Shown: positions 35,916-44,893 of the stretch, piece by piece
How the letters are laid out: each line of letters begins with the position of its first letter
Numbering within the stretch: the stretch's first letter is position 1
Assembly: GCA_017468395.1 (NCBI GenBank)
Contig: JAFUIR010000011.1
Coordinates: forward strand, 124,001 to 188,000
DNA: 64,000 nt
Direction: 5' to 3'
Origin: Lachnospiraceae bacterium
GTDB lineage: Bacteria; Bacillota; Clostridia; Lachnospirales; Lachnospiraceae
Position numbers and translations under genes: made by a program
The notes under the pieces: model-generated
Seen by the model: only the letters and a program-made list of their open reading frames with translations
Databases searched by the model: none
What the model was told of the DNA's origin: nothing

Positions 35916-36833
35916 ATGATTAGTCAGTCAGTGAAAGAAGCATTACAGCGATTTGTACCTGTAGAAAATATTAGATTTGATGAACCGCTGAAAAACCATA
36001 CTACTTTCCGTGTGGGTGGAGCTGCAGACTGTATGGTGTTTGTTCAAAGTGTAGAGCAAATGCAGAAGGTGCTGGGGTATCTGCAAAAAGTGGAAATTCC
36101 CTTTTTTGTCATGGGAAACGGCAGTAATTTATTGGTCGGCGATAAAGGTTACCGGGGCGTAATTCTCCGGTTGGCTGAAAGTATGAGTGATGTTGCGGTA
36201 GTGGGAAACCGTGTGATTGCCAAGGCAGGTGCTTCTTTGGCAAAAGTGGCGCGGGTGGCATTGGAACATGGGCTTGCAGGTTTTGAATTTGCAGCGGGAA
36301 TCCCCGGTACGGTAGGCGGTGCAGTAATTATGAACGCCGGAGCTTACGACGGTGAAATGAAAATGGTGGTAGACGATGTGACTGTTATGGACAGTCAGGG
36401 TGCGTTGATGGTTCTTGACAATGAAACCATGGAATTTGGTTATCGCACCAGTGCTATAAAAAAGCAAAAGTTTGTTGTGACAGAGTGCCGTTTTTTGTTG
36501 CAACCCGGAAACAAGGACGATATTAAGGCCAAAATGGACGACTTTGGGGCAAGACGCAGAGAAAAGCAACCTCTTGAATATGCCAGTGCCGGCAGTACTT
36601 TCAAAAGACCGGAAGGCAATTTTGCAGGGAAATTAATTATGGATGCAGGGCTTCGCGGGTTCACGGTGGGCGGTGCCCAAGTGTCGGAAAAGCACTGTGG
36701 GTTTGTGATTAATACCGGAGATGCTACGGCAGCGGATATAAAAAATCTGATGGAAAAGGTGCAGGAGGAAGTGTACCGTCAGTTCTCCGTGAAATTGGAA
36801 CCGGAAGTAATTATGTTGGGTGAGTTTGCATAA
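35916..36833 (+). CDS. murB: UDP-N-acetylenolpyruvoylglucosamine reductase
   Basis: A 305-residue FAD enzyme producing UDP-MurNAc for peptidoglycan. The FAD-binding motifs (NHTTFRVGGAADCMV, VMGNGSNLLVGDKGYRG, FAAGIPGTVGGAVIMNAGAY) and the C-terminal domain with YASAGSTFKRP and GAQVSEKHCGFVIN are all intact. It sits 21 bases after glk in the hprK-whiA cluster and ends 31 bases before rapZ. Confidence 0.97.
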   Translation: MISQSVKEALQRFVPVENIRFDEPLKNHTTFRVGGAADCMVFVQSVEQMQKVLGYLQKVEIPFFVMGNGSNLLVGDKGYRGVILRLAESMSDVAVVGNRVIAKAGASLAKVARVALEHGLAGFEFAAGIPGTVGGAVIMNAGAYDGEMKMVVDDVTVMDSQGALMVLDNETMEFGYRTSAIKKQKFVVTECRFLLQPGNKDDIKAKMDDFGARRREKQPLEYASAGSTFKRPEGNFAGKLIMDAGLRGFTVGGAQVSEKHCGFVINTGDATAADIKNLMEKVQEEVYRQFSVKLEPEVIMLGEFA

Positions 36834-36864
36834 CTCACCCCATTGTATGGAAAGGAGTAGGCTT

Positions 36865-37719
36865 ATGAGATTTGTTATTGTCACAGGTATGAGCGGAGGC
36901 GGCAAAAGTACAGCCTTGAAAATGATGGAAGATGCCGGCTTTTACTGTGTGGACAACCTTCCCGTTTCGTTAATAGAAACGTTTATGGATTTGATTGCTA
37001 CTCCCGGAAGTGAGATTACCAAGGTGGTTTTGGGGCTGGATGTGCGTGCGGATCAGTCCTTCGAGCAGGCCACAAAGATTATTCAGGAATTAAAAAGTAA
37101 AGGACAAAATCTGGAAGTTCTTTTTATGGATGCCAGTGAAGAGGCACTGATTAAAAGATATAAAGAGACAAGAAGGGTGCATCCTTTGGCTCAGGACGGC
37201 CGGGTGGAAGATGGTGTGCGCCGTGAAAAACAGGTTTTGGAACAAATCAGAAAAAATGCGGATTATGTGATAGATACGTCCAATCTGCTTACCAGAGAAT
37301 TAAAGAGTGAGTTGCATAGAATTTTTGTGCAGAACGAAGAATATAATAGCCTCATGATAACTCTTTTATCCTTTGGGTTTAAAAACGGAATTCCCTCCGA
37401 TGCAGATTTGGTTTTCGATGTGCGTTTTCTTCCCAATCCCTTTTATTTGGAGGAGTTAAAGGCAAAGACAGGAAATGACAAAGAGGTGCGGGACTATGTC
37501 ATGTCCTTTCAAGAGTCTGTAGAATTTTTGGACAAATTGGAAGATATGGTGCAATTCCTTATTCCCAATTATATAAAAGAAGGAAAAAACCGTTTGGTAA
37601 TTGCCATAGGATGTACCGGTGGACAGCACAGGAGCGTGACGCTGGCCAATGAGTTGTATGAGAAAATGAAAAACAAGGGCGGCTACGGAATTAAGTTGTC
37701 CCACAGAGATACACGATAG
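36865..37719 (+). CDS. rapZ: RapZ/YvcJ family nucleotide-binding protein
   Basis: A 284-residue P-loop protein. The Walker A GMSGGGKSTA (about 7-16) starts an N-terminal ATP/GTP domain, and the C-terminal domain has the conserved GCTGGQHRSVTLANEL (about 247-262). In E. coli RapZ targets GlmZ sRNA to RNase E; in Bacillus YvcJ has a role in competence and in the cell-wall/carbon network. The start ATG at 36865 has AAAGGAGTAG upstream and gives the classic MRFVIVTGMSGGGKS; a longer GTG reading from 36820 has no ribosome binding site support. In Bacillus this gene is followed by yvcK (glmR) and whiA; here whiA follows directly. Confidence 0.95.
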   Translation: MRFVIVTGMSGGGKSTALKMMEDAGFYCVDNLPVSLIETFMDLIATPGSEITKVVLGLDVRADQSFEQATKIIQELKSKGQNLEVLFMDASEEALIKRYKETRRVHPLAQDGRVEDGVRREKQVLEQIRKNADYVIDTSNLLTRELKSELHRIFVQNEEYNSLMITLLSFGFKNGIPSDADLVFDVRFLPNPFYLEELKAKTGNDKEVRDYVMSFQESVEFLDKLEDMVQFLIPNYIKEGKNRLVIAIGCTGGQHRSVTLANELYEKMKNKGGYGIKLSHRDTR

Positions 37720-37728
37720 GAGTAGAAG

Positions 37729-38595
37729 ATGTCTTTTTCCAGTGATGTAAGAGAAGAATTGGCCAGACACATCGGTTTGGGCAGACACTGTCAACTTGCG
37801 GAATTGACGGCCATGATGCATTTTTGTGGTCAGTATGGGCAAAATTCCGATGGTAGTTTGCGGGTAGGGTTTCAGACTGAAAATGAAACCGTTGTGAGAA
37901 AAGGCTTTACATTATTGAAAAAAAGTTATAATATAGATACCGATATGATTCTGAGTGGAGAAGAAAAGCAGGGATTTATCGCCAAAATCGGAGATTTAGA
38001 TGAACCTGTCAACCCGCTCACAATCAAAAATTCCTGTTGCCAGAGGGCGTATCTGCGTGGTGCTTTTTTGTGTATAGGTTCCATGAGTGACCCTGAAAAA
38101 AGTTATCATTTGGAGTTTGTGTGTGTAAATGAACCTCAGGCTTTACAATTACAGGAAGTCATCAGAAGTTTTGGCATCGATGCGAAGATAGTGCTTCGCA
38201 AAAAATATTATGTTGTTTATTTGAAAGAGGGTTCTGCAATCGTGGACCTTTTAGGAGTAATGGAAGCCCATATATCCCTGATGAACTTCGAGAATTATCG
38301 TATCCTGAAGGATATGAGAAATTCCATTAACCGCAGGGTAAACTGCGAGACGGCTAATATCACCAAGACTGTAAATGCCGCCAGTAAACAGTTGGAAGAT
38401 ATTATGCTTGTACGGGACAGATACGGTCTTCAAAATCTTCAGGACAATCTGCGGGAAATGGCAGAAGTTCGATTGGAATATCCGGATGCCACATTGAAGG
38501 AATTGGGAGAATATCTTGATCCTCCTGTGGGAAAATCCGGTGTGAACCACAGATTGCGAAAACTAAGCGAACTTGCCGAGAGGTTAAGGACGTAG
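37729..38595 (+). CDS. whiA: WhiA-type DNA-binding regulator
   Basis: A 288-residue protein of the WhiA family. It begins MSFSSDVREELAR, has an N-terminal LAGLIDADG-endonuclease-derived fold (CCQRAYLRGAFLCIGS, about 103-118) and a C-terminal helix-turn-helix (ATLKELGEYLDPPVGKSGVNHRLRKL, about 253-278; the segment is given for position). WhiA controls sporulation septation in actinomycetes and affects division and chromosome segregation in Bacillus. It is 9 bases after rapZ and 15 bases before the Crh-like gene, so the three are probably one transcript. It is slightly shorter than Bacillus WhiA. Confidence 0.95.
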   Translation: MSFSSDVREELARHIGLGRHCQLAELTAMMHFCGQYGQNSDGSLRVGFQTENETVVRKGFTLLKKSYNIDTDMILSGEEKQGFIAKIGDLDEPVNPLTIKNSCCQRAYLRGAFLCIGSMSDPEKSYHLEFVCVNEPQALQLQEVIRSFGIDAKIVLRKKYYVVYLKEGSAIVDLLGVMEAHISLMNFENYRILKDMRNSINRRVNCETANITKTVNAASKQLEDIMLVRDRYGLQNLQDNLREMAEVRLEYPDATLKELGEYLDPPVGKSGVNHRLRKLSELAERLRT

Positions 38596-38610
38596 AGGAG
38601 GAGAAATATT

Positions 38611-38871
38611 ATGATGAAAGAAACTGTAACTATTAACATGGAACAGGGAATGGAAGCAAGACCTGTAGCAATGCTGGTTCAGGTAGCAAACAGATATGAC
38701 AGCAGCCTTTACATAGAGGCTGATGATAAGAGAGTAAATCTTAAGAGTATCATGGGAGTTATGAGCCTGACTTTGGACAATGGTGATGAAGTGGTAGTTG
38801 CTGCTGACGGTAGCGATGAAGAGCAGGCACTTCTCGGTGTAGGTAATTTCTTAAGAGGATTGGCGTCTTAA
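38611..38871 (+). CDS. Crh-like HPr-family protein lacking the catalytic histidine
   Basis: An 86-residue HPr-fold protein. The position of the phosphoacceptor His15 is Glu15 (QGMEARPVAML), so it cannot relay phosphate from enzyme I, whereas the regulatory Ser46 site is intact (NLKSIMGVMSL). Bacillus Crh has Gln at 15, Ser46 intact, and lies in the same rapZ-yvcK-whiA-crh order. The likely role is as a substrate of HprK (encoded 3.7 kb upstream) and corepressor for CcpA. GGAGGAG at 38596-38602 supports ATG 38611, which aligns residue for residue with HPr. Automated pipelines would call it HPr; the sequence argues against PTS transport. Confidence 0.9.
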   Translation: MMKETVTINMEQGMEARPVAMLVQVANRYDSSLYIEADDKRVNLKSIMGVMSLTLDNGDEVVVAADGSDEEQALLGVGNFLRGLAS

Positions 38872-38884
38872 AAACAAAAAGCGG

Positions 38885-38924
38885 TGGGATCAATGAAGAG
38901 AAAAGTCTTCGTTGGTCCCATTTT
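38885..38924 (+). terminator. terminator after the crh-like gene
   Basis: TGGGATCAATGAAGA (38885-38899) pairs with TCTTCGTTGGTCCCA (38906-38920), including two G-U pairs, followed by TTTT. Confidence 0.8.
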
Positions 38925-39048
38925 AGTATAAAAATGAAAAAAATAGACAAAATTTTAACAAACACTATTCCCTTTTTAAAAGAAATGGGTTAAAATGGTA
39001 CAGATGAAACATAGTAAACGAAACATTATGAAAATGGAGGAAATAGAA

Positions 39049-39912
39049 ATGTTAGTATCAGCAACAGAAATGCTTAAAAAAGCAAAGGCCGGCCACTATG
39101 CAGTAGGTCAGTTCAACATCAACAACCTTGAGTGGACAAAAGCAATTCTTGCAACAGCACAGGAATTGAATTCCCCTGTTATCCTTGGTGTATCTGAAGG
39201 TGCAGGTAAATACATGGGTGGTTACGATGTTGTAGTAGGTATGGTAAATGGTTTGATTAAAGACCAGAATATCACTGTTCCCGTAGCACTTCATCTGGAT
39301 CACGGCAGTTATGACCACTGCTACAAATGTATCGAAGCAGGATTCTCTTCTGTAATGTTTGATGGTTCCCACTATCCTATTGACGAGAACGTTGCAAAAA
39401 CAACAGAACTTGTTGCAGCAGCTCATGCCAAGGGTGTTTCCATCGAAGCAGAAGTTGGTTCTATCGGTGGTGAAGAAGATGGTGTTGTAGGTGCAGGCGA
39501 ATGTGCAGATCCTATGGAATGTAAAGCGATTGCTGACCTTGGAGTAGATTTCCTGGCAGCAGGTATCGGTAACATCCATGGTAAATATCCTGAAAACTGG
39601 GCAGGTCTTAGTTTTGAGACTCTGGCAGCAGTTCAGGAGCAGACAGGAGACCTTCCTTTGGTTCTTCACGGCGGTACAGGTATCCCTGCTGACATGATTA
39701 AGAAAGCTATTGAACTGGGTGTTGCAAAAATCAATGTAAATACAGAGTGCCAGTTAGCATTTGCTGAAGCTACACGTAAATATATTGAAGCAGGCAAAGA
39801 TTTGGAAGGCAAAGGATTTGACCCCCGTAAACTGCTTGCTCCCGGTGCAGAAGCAATTAAAGCTACTGTAAAAGAAAAAATGGAACTTTTCGGTTCTGTA
39901 AACAAAGCATAA
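39049..39912 (+). CDS. fba: class II fructose-1,6-bisphosphate aldolase
   Basis: A 287-residue zinc-dependent glycolytic and gluconeogenic aldolase. The zinc ligands are in HLDHGSYDHCYK (about 80-91) and later HAKG/GIGNIHGKYP and LHGGTGIP. VGQFNINNLEW near the start is typical. GGAGG at 39036-39040 fixes the start at 39049; a longer reading from 38995 is not supported. The gene appears to be monocistronic, with a terminator behind it. Confidence 0.95.
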   Translation: MLVSATEMLKKAKAGHYAVGQFNINNLEWTKAILATAQELNSPVILGVSEGAGKYMGGYDVVVGMVNGLIKDQNITVPVALHLDHGSYDHCYKCIEAGFSSVMFDGSHYPIDENVAKTTELVAAAHAKGVSIEAEVGSIGGEEDGVVGAGECADPMECKAIADLGVDFLAAGIGNIHGKYPENWAGLSFETLAAVQEQTGDLPLVLHGGTGIPADMIKKAIELGVAKINVNTECQLAFAEATRKYIEAGKDLEGKGFDPRKLLAPGAEAIKATVKEKMELFGSVNKA

Positions 39913-39934
39913 AAAAATCCCCATAAAAGGGAGG

Positions 39935-39970
39935 ATGCCAGGTAACTAATTGTTACCTGGCATTTATTAT
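39935..39970 (+). terminator. terminator after fba
   Basis: ATGCCAGGTAAC (39935-39946) pairs perfectly with GTTACCTGGCAT (39952-39963) followed by TTATTAT. The AT-rich stretch from here to 40106 holds nothing recognisable. Confidence 0.88.
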
Positions 39971-40106
39971 GAAAAAGTTTTTTAATATATGAAATATGAT
40001 TGTCTGCAAGTGATAGTTTGATATCTTATGAATTAAGTATAAAAAAAAGAAATGTCTAAACAATGTTTTCAAAATGAAGTTTTCTTGAATTAATTGTGAA
40101 CAAAAT

Positions 40107-40143
40107 ATGAACGGGACAGTACCTTGGTACTAGTCCCGTTCAT
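40107..40143 (-). terminator. terminator of the cyclophilin gene
   Basis: ATGAACGGGAC-A-GTACC and GGTAC-TA-GTCCCGTTCAT form a long imperfect hairpin. Read on the minus strand it lies 48 bases past the ppiB stop and is followed by TATTTTG. Confidence 0.75.
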
Positions 40144-40190
40144 TAATTGACGCTTTTTTATGTCGTTTTGAGCAAATTGACTAAAAATAA

Positions 40191-40712
40191 TTAAAATTTT
40201 TCGGGTTCTGGGTAAATTTCACCAAATGTATCAACGGTTACTGTTTTCATCACTTGGGGTTCCAAAGGTTTGTCGTTCCAGTCAGTACGGGTCTCAGCAA
40301 TTTTGTTAACAACTTCCATACCTTCGATTACTTTACCGAATGCGGCATAACTTCCATCCAGATGAGGAGAGTTTTTGTGCATGATAAAGAACTGGCTTCC
40401 GGCAGAATTGGGATTCATGCTTCTTGCCATGGACAGGACACCTTCTGTGTGTTTTAAATTGTTTTCAAAACCGTTTGCAGCAAATTCGCCTTTGATGCTG
40501 TAGCCGGGACCGCCCATGCCGCTACCTTCGGGATCGCCACCCTGAATCATAAAGCCTTTGATTACGCGGTGGAAGATCAGTCCGTTATAGAAACCTTTAT
40601 TTACCAGACTGATGAAGTTATTTACAGAAGTAGGAGCGATTTGGGGATAAAGTTCCAGTTTAATTACATTTCCGTTTGCCATTGTCATTGTAACGATAGG
40701 ATTTTGTGCCAT
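40191..40712 (-). CDS. ppiB: peptidyl-prolyl cis-trans isomerase, cyclophilin type
   Basis: A 173-residue cytoplasmic cyclophilin that accelerates proline isomerisation in protein folding. The catalytic [19 protein letters not shown] (about 48-66) and substrate pocket [11 protein letters not shown] and [12 protein letters not shown] are intact. There is no signal peptide. It is monocistronic with its own promoter and hairpin terminator. Confidence 0.95.
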   Translation of the reverse strand: MAQNPIVTMTMANGNVIKLELYPQIAPTSVNNFISLVNKGFYNGLIFHRVIKGFMIQGGDPEGSGMGGPGYSIKGEFAANGFENNLKHTEGVLSMARSMNPNSAGSQFFIMHKNSPHLDGSYAAFGKVIEGMEVVNKIAETRTDWNDKPLEPQVMKTVTVDTFGEIYPEPEKF

Positions 40713-40760
40713 TTTTATATGTCCTTTCTTTGTGAATTCTCACATAATTTCCATATATAA

Positions 40761-40789
40761 ATAGTATCTTATTTTGCTTTAAATGGCAA
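40761..40789 (-). promoter_or_regulatory. sigma-A promoter of the cyclophilin gene
   Basis: Minus-strand TTGCCA (40789-40784), a 17-base spacer and TACTAT (40766-40761) lie about 50 bases before the start. Confidence 0.68.
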
Positions 40790-40919
40790 GAACTACTAGT
40801 ATTTCCAAGTGAGGATATGCTATGATAAATTTAAGCAGGCATTGTAGCCTACGCTATTGTGTCTGCGAGAGAAATAATGAGTGGGAAGCAAGCATTTTTG
40901 TGGGAAAGTGACCGGGAAA

Positions 40920-41789
40920 ATGAAAAGACTACACATTTATATAGAAAAAGAAGAAGTTTTACAGCGATTGCAGGGTTGTTTATGTGATTTGGAATGTGCA
41001 GGCGTCGATGTCTGTATTCACTCCCTGTCGGCAGAACAGTTAAGCGGTTTTTCGGAAAAGCAAAGTTTGATAGATTTGGGATTGTTGGATTGGAAAGAAT
41101 CCTTGTATCTGACGGATATTCCGCAGTTTGCCACCATGCTTGCCCATGGAGATTACCCTGTACTGGCATATGTACATGAGGAAAACAGGAATGAGTCCTT
41201 TGCCTTTGTGAAATATGTCATAGAAGGATTTGAAGATGTAGAGGCAGAATACTTTTATCGCACATGGCAGAGACTTGTGGGATTGCCCTGGCACATTTTG
41301 GACACAAAGCGGTGCAGTATCCGCGAAACCGTAGTGGAAGATTTGGAAGCTTTTTATGAAATATATAAGGAGCCTTCGGTCACTGAGTATATGGAAAGTT
41401 TATTTGCGGACAGGCAGGAAGAGCGGGCATATATTGAGACATATGCGGAAGTGGTGTACGGATTTTACGGATTCGGGATGTGGACGGTAGTTTTAAGAGA
41501 AACCGGAGAAGTAATCGGACGCGCAGGAATCAGTATGCGGGAGGGCTTTGAAGAGCCGGAACTCGGGTTTGTGATAGGGGTTCCATGGCAGGGAAAAGGC
41601 ATTGCTATGGAGGTTTGTCAGGGGATATTGCAGTATGCCCGGGAAGAATTGGGATTTGATAAAGTGCAGGCATTTGTACAGCCGGGGAATGAAAAATCAG
41701 AGGCTCTTTTAAAGAAACTCGGTTTCCTCTATGATAAAAAGGTGAATTTGCCGGAAGGAGAGCATCTTTTGTATTTTTTGAAACAATAA
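40920..41789 (+). CDS. GNAT-family N-acetyltransferase with an N-terminal extra domain
   Basis: A protein of about 289 residues. The C-terminal GNAT domain (about 125-289) shows the strand RETVVEDLEAFYEIYKEP, the acetyl-CoA loop region VIGVPWQGKGIAMEVCQGI (Q/RxxGxG/A-like WQGKGIA) and the late VQPGNEKSEALLKKLGF. Residues 1-120 form a separate domain (KRLHIYIEKEEVLQRL) of unknown function. The start is uncertain: ATG 40920 lacks a strong ribosome binding site, and an upstream in-frame GTG at 40881 would add 13 residues. Substrate unknown; this fold modifies ribosomal proteins, amino acids or drugs. Confidence 0.78.
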   Translation: MKRLHIYIEKEEVLQRLQGCLCDLECAGVDVCIHSLSAEQLSGFSEKQSLIDLGLLDWKESLYLTDIPQFATMLAHGDYPVLAYVHEENRNESFAFVKYVIEGFEDVEAEYFYRTWQRLVGLPWHILDTKRCSIRETVVEDLEAFYEIYKEPSVTEYMESLFADRQEERAYIETYAEVVYGFYGFGMWTVVLRETGEVIGRAGISMREGFEEPELGFVIGVPWQGKGIAMEVCQGILQYAREELGFDKVQAFVQPGNEKSEALLKKLGFLYDKKVNLPEGEHLLYFLKQ

Positions 41790-41849
41790 GTTTTAGACAT
41801 AAGGTAAAAATTTAGATATAAGAATCCAGGAATTGGGAGGAAAAAGGAT

Positions 41850-42863
41850 ATGAATTATGCAGGTTATGAGCATTATGTTGCAGACGAAAAGCGTTATGGA
41901 GAAATGAAATATTACCGGTGCGGAAACAGCGGACTGAAACTTCCGGCGGTGTCTTTGGGGCTTTGGCATAATTTTGGAAGCAACGGAAATTTTGACAATA
42001 TGATGGATATGTGTCATACGGCTTTTGACAAGGGTATTACGCATTTTGATTTGGCAAACAATTATGGTCCCATTCCCGGTGCTGCAGAAGAAAATTTTGG
42101 ACGTATTTTGAAAAAAGGACTGGGTAAGTATCGGGACGAACTGGTGATTTCCACAAAGGCAGGTTATGATATGTGGCCCGGACCTTACGGAGATTGGGGA
42201 AGCAGGAAATATTTGATTTCCAGTTTAGATCAGAGTCTAAAAAGAATGGGACTTGAGTATGTGGATATTTTTTATCATCACAGACCGGATTCTGAGACAC
42301 CTCTTGAGGAAACAATGTTGGCGTTGGACCAGATTGTAAAAAGCGGTAAAGCATTGTATGTGGGCATTTCCAATTATAACAAAGAGCAGACCGAGGCGGC
42401 TGTTGCCATTTTAAAAGAATTGAAAACGCCTTTTATTATCAACCAGCGCAGTTATTCTATTTTTAACCGTGCAATTGAAGAGGACGGACTGAAATCCTAT
42501 GCGGCGGCAAACGGTATCGGTATTATTGCATTCTGCCCGCTGGATCAGGGAATGTTGACAGACCGTTATCTGGAAGGTATTCCTGCGGACAGCAGAATCC
42601 GTACAGATGGTAGATTTTTAAATGAGGGTGCTGTGACGCAGGAAAAACTGACAAAGGTTCGGGCGCTGAAAGAACTTGCAAATCAGCGTGGTCAGAGTTT
42701 GGCCCAGATGGCACTGGCGTGGATTCTTCGGGACGGCGAGGTGACCAGTGTATTGATTGGGGCTTCCAGACCCGCCCAGATTGTAGAAAACATCGGTATT
42801 TTGCAAAGCGCGCCTTTTACGGCAGAAGAACTTGCGAAAATTGATGCTATTGTAGGAGTGTGA
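41850..42863 (+). CDS. aldo/keto reductase (YghZ/Gpr-like)
   Basis: A 337-residue NADPH-dependent oxidoreductase with a TIM barrel. Catalytic Asp/Tyr lie in HFDLANNYGP (about 65-74), Lys in VISTKAGYDMWPGP (about 98-111) and His in IFYHHRPDS (about 143-151). The cofactor-binding end is VLIGASRPAQIVENIG. The sequence resembles E. coli YghZ/Gpr, which reduces L-glyceraldehyde 3-phosphate and methylglyoxal. GGGAGGA precedes the ATG. It is convergent with hflC across a shared terminator. Confidence 0.88.
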   Translation: MNYAGYEHYVADEKRYGEMKYYRCGNSGLKLPAVSLGLWHNFGSNGNFDNMMDMCHTAFDKGITHFDLANNYGPIPGAAEENFGRILKKGLGKYRDELVISTKAGYDMWPGPYGDWGSRKYLISSLDQSLKRMGLEYVDIFYHHRPDSETPLEETMLALDQIVKSGKALYVGISNYNKEQTEAAVAILKELKTPFIINQRSYSIFNRAIEEDGLKSYAAANGIGIIAFCPLDQGMLTDRYLEGIPADSRIRTDGRFLNEGAVTQEKLTKVRALKELANQRGQSLAQMALAWILRDGEVTSVLIGASRPAQIVENIGILQSAPFTAEELAKIDAIVGV

Positions 42864-42866
42864 TAA

Positions 42867-42908
42867 AAAAGGTGTAATCCCATGAAAATGGGGTTACACC
42901 TTTTGATT
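42867..42908. terminator. bidirectional terminator between aldo/keto reductase and hflC
   Basis: AAAAGGTGTAATCCCAT and ATGGGGTTACACCTTTT form a stem of about 17 bases with a GAAA loop and T-rich ends on both strands. Confidence 0.92.
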
Positions 42909-42919
42909 TTGACTGCTTC

Positions 42920-43783
42920 TTAGTAAAAAATCTGGGCAATAGGTGAGTCGGGAGACAGGATAATTGTCTTGTTATTGCCGGTCATAGAAATTTTCAAGGC
43001 GTCCAGACTTCTTACGAAAGAGTAAAATTCTGTGCGGGAAGGGTCAGCATATGCTTCGGAAAGGATGCGCATGTACTCTGCCTCACCTTCTGCAATAAGG
43101 ATTTCTGCATCTTTATTGGCTTCGGAAAGCATCTCGGTCACTTCCTTATCGGTAGTGTTTTTAATAATCTGCGCTTCGGAGTTACCTTCTGCGGTATAGG
43201 TTGCAGCAATATTGTCTCGTTCGGAAATCATACGAACATAAACTGCGGATTTGTTATCGCCGGGAAGGTCTAAATGCTTGGTTTCAAAACTCAGAATTTC
43301 AATGCCGTACTGGTCCAAGGAGTCGCCGATATTGTTCAAAACTGCCTGAGACAGTTCGCCGTCACGACCGCTGATAACATCTTCCTGAAGCAAACTACTG
43401 ATAACGTTCTTGGTAGAGTTGTAAACGATGGTGTTCAGACGATTTTCTGCGTTGCCTACGGAACCGTTCAGAGTCTGGGCGAATTTTACGGGATCCGTGA
43501 TTCTCCACAAAACATAACTGTCTGTAATCATGGTCTTTTTGTCGCTGGTAATGACGTCAGATGTAGCAAGGTCGTACAAAAGTGTCTGTTTGGGAAGAGT
43601 ATCTGTGCTCTGGATAAAAGGAATCTTAAAGCTGATACCTGCTTCGGTTACGACATGGTCAATACGACCAAACTGTCTAACCAGTGTATATTCATTTTCC
43701 TGTGTGATAACGATACTGGATGCACCTACAATTACAAGCAGTGCAAAAACCACACCGATGATAGTATTTCTTATTGTTTTCAT
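42920..43783 (-). CDS. hflC: HflC-like SPFH/band-7 membrane protein
   Basis: A 287-residue protein with one N-terminal membrane anchor (about 6-26) and an SPFH domain (about 27-200; YTLVRQFGRIDHVV, DLATSDVITSDKKTM). A coiled, Ala/Glu-rich C-terminal part follows (SEAQIIKNTTDKEVTEM). HflK and HflC assemble into a cage over FtsH in proteobacteria and modulate proteolysis. An in-frame TTG at 43795 is rejected, because AGAGG lies between it and ATG 43783. It is co-transcribed with hflK, 23 bases downstream of it. Confidence 0.9.
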   Translation of the reverse strand: MKTIRNTIIGVVFALLVIVGASSIVITQENEYTLVRQFGRIDHVVTEAGISFKIPFIQSTDTLPKQTLLYDLATSDVITSDKKTMITDSYVLWRITDPVKFAQTLNGSVGNAENRLNTIVYNSTKNVISSLLQEDVISGRDGELSQAVLNNIGDSLDQYGIEILSFETKHLDLPGDNKSAVYVRMISERDNIAATYTAEGNSEAQIIKNTTDKEVTEMLSEANKDAEILIAEGEAEYMRILSEAYADPSRTEFYSFVRSLDALKISMTGNNKTIILSPDSPIAQIFY

Positions 43784-43806
43784 AATTCCTCTCAATCTGC
43801 TGCCTA

Positions 43807-44802
43807 TTAGTTTGCAGCGCCGCTGTTATTGATAGTAGTAAAAGATTCGATGGGGTAGAAAGTCTGAACCTCGCCGCCCTCACTTTGGATGATAACTTTC
43901 AAGTCGGGAAGAACTTCTTCCATAGTTTCAAAGAACATACGCTGACGGGTTACTTCCGGATTTTTGATGTATTCTTCATACATAGCGTTAAATCTTGCTA
44001 CCTGGGCAGTTGCTTCGTTGATACGTTTGGTCTTCTCTGCTTCCGCTGCTTTGATAATAGCATCGGCCTGAGCTTCGGCCTGAGGAATCTGTTCGTTACG
44101 GTATTTGTTAGCATTGTTCAGTGCAGTTTCTTTGCCCTGTTTTGCAGTTTCAACGGCCTTGAAGGCTTCCATAACTTCTATAGTAGGGGGCTCGGAATCC
44201 TGAATGGTAATGTTTACTAACTGAATACCCAAATCCTGTTTTTCCAGTTTTTCCAAAATCATGGCTTTGATAACGGACTGGATTTCATTTTTTCCGGTGG
44301 TCAGCACATCGTCAACAGGATAACTGCCGATTACGTTACGGATGCAACTCATACTGATATTTTTCAAAATTTCAACAGGCTGCTTTGAAGCGTAAAGTGC
44401 TTTTACAGGATCGGAGTAACGGTACTCTACGAAGAAGTCTACATTTACAAAGTTGTAATCGCTGGTAATCATAAGAGACTCTTCTTCAATGGCCGTGTTT
44501 GTTTTTTGGTCATATCCGATGGAAAAGCCCTGAATGGTAGTATTTACTTTTTTTACCTGCTGGACCAAAGGAATTTTAAAATGGAGACCGGGTTCTGTCA
44601 CTGCTTTGGGCTGTCCAAAAGTGATAAGTACGGCCTGTTCCTGTTCTGTCACCTGATAAGTGGAACCGAACACTACAATAAATGCAACAACAACCAATGC
44701 GATAATGGCAATTATTTTTCCAAGGGAAAGACTGACACCGTTTTGGCTGTTCGGATTGAAAGTTTCGAATCCGTTTCTTTTGTTTCTGAATGAATCGTTC
44801 AT
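43807..44802 (-). CDS. hflK: HflK-like SPFH/band-7 membrane protein
   Basis: A 331-residue protein: a short polar N-terminus (RNKRNGFETFNPNSQ), one membrane helix (about 29-46), an SPFH domain (VTEQEQAVLITFGQPKAVTE, then VDFFVEYRYSDPVKAL) and an Ala/Glu-rich helical region (AEAQADAIIKAAEAEKTKR). It would pair with HflC. The N-terminus lacks the glycine-rich tail of E. coli HflK. It is transcribed from a good promoter at 44922-44894. Confidence 0.9.
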   Translation of the reverse strand: MNDSFRNKRNGFETFNPNSQNGVSLSLGKIIAIIALVVVAFIVVFGSTYQVTEQEQAVLITFGQPKAVTEPGLHFKIPLVQQVKKVNTTIQGFSIGYDQKTNTAIEEESLMITSDYNFVNVDFFVEYRYSDPVKALYASKQPVEILKNISMSCIRNVIGSYPVDDVLTTGKNEIQSVIKAMILEKLEKQDLGIQLVNITIQDSEPPTIEVMEAFKAVETAKQGKETALNNANKYRNEQIPQAEAQADAIIKAAEAEKTKRINEATAQVARFNAMYEEYIKNPEVTRQRMFFETMEEVLPDLKVIIQSEGGEVQTFYPIESFTTINNSGAAN

Positions 44803-44893
44803 AAGTTTACCCTTTCTATATTAATTATTTGGAATTCTTTAACTTCTCAATTTAAAAATTAATTTGAAGTTAAAAAATTTTGGATTTGTATAT

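Noticed and set aside
38611-38871. Annotation as the PTS phosphocarrier HPr
   Set aside because: His15 is replaced by Glu, so the PTS role is unlikely; a Crh-like regulatory role is proposed instead.
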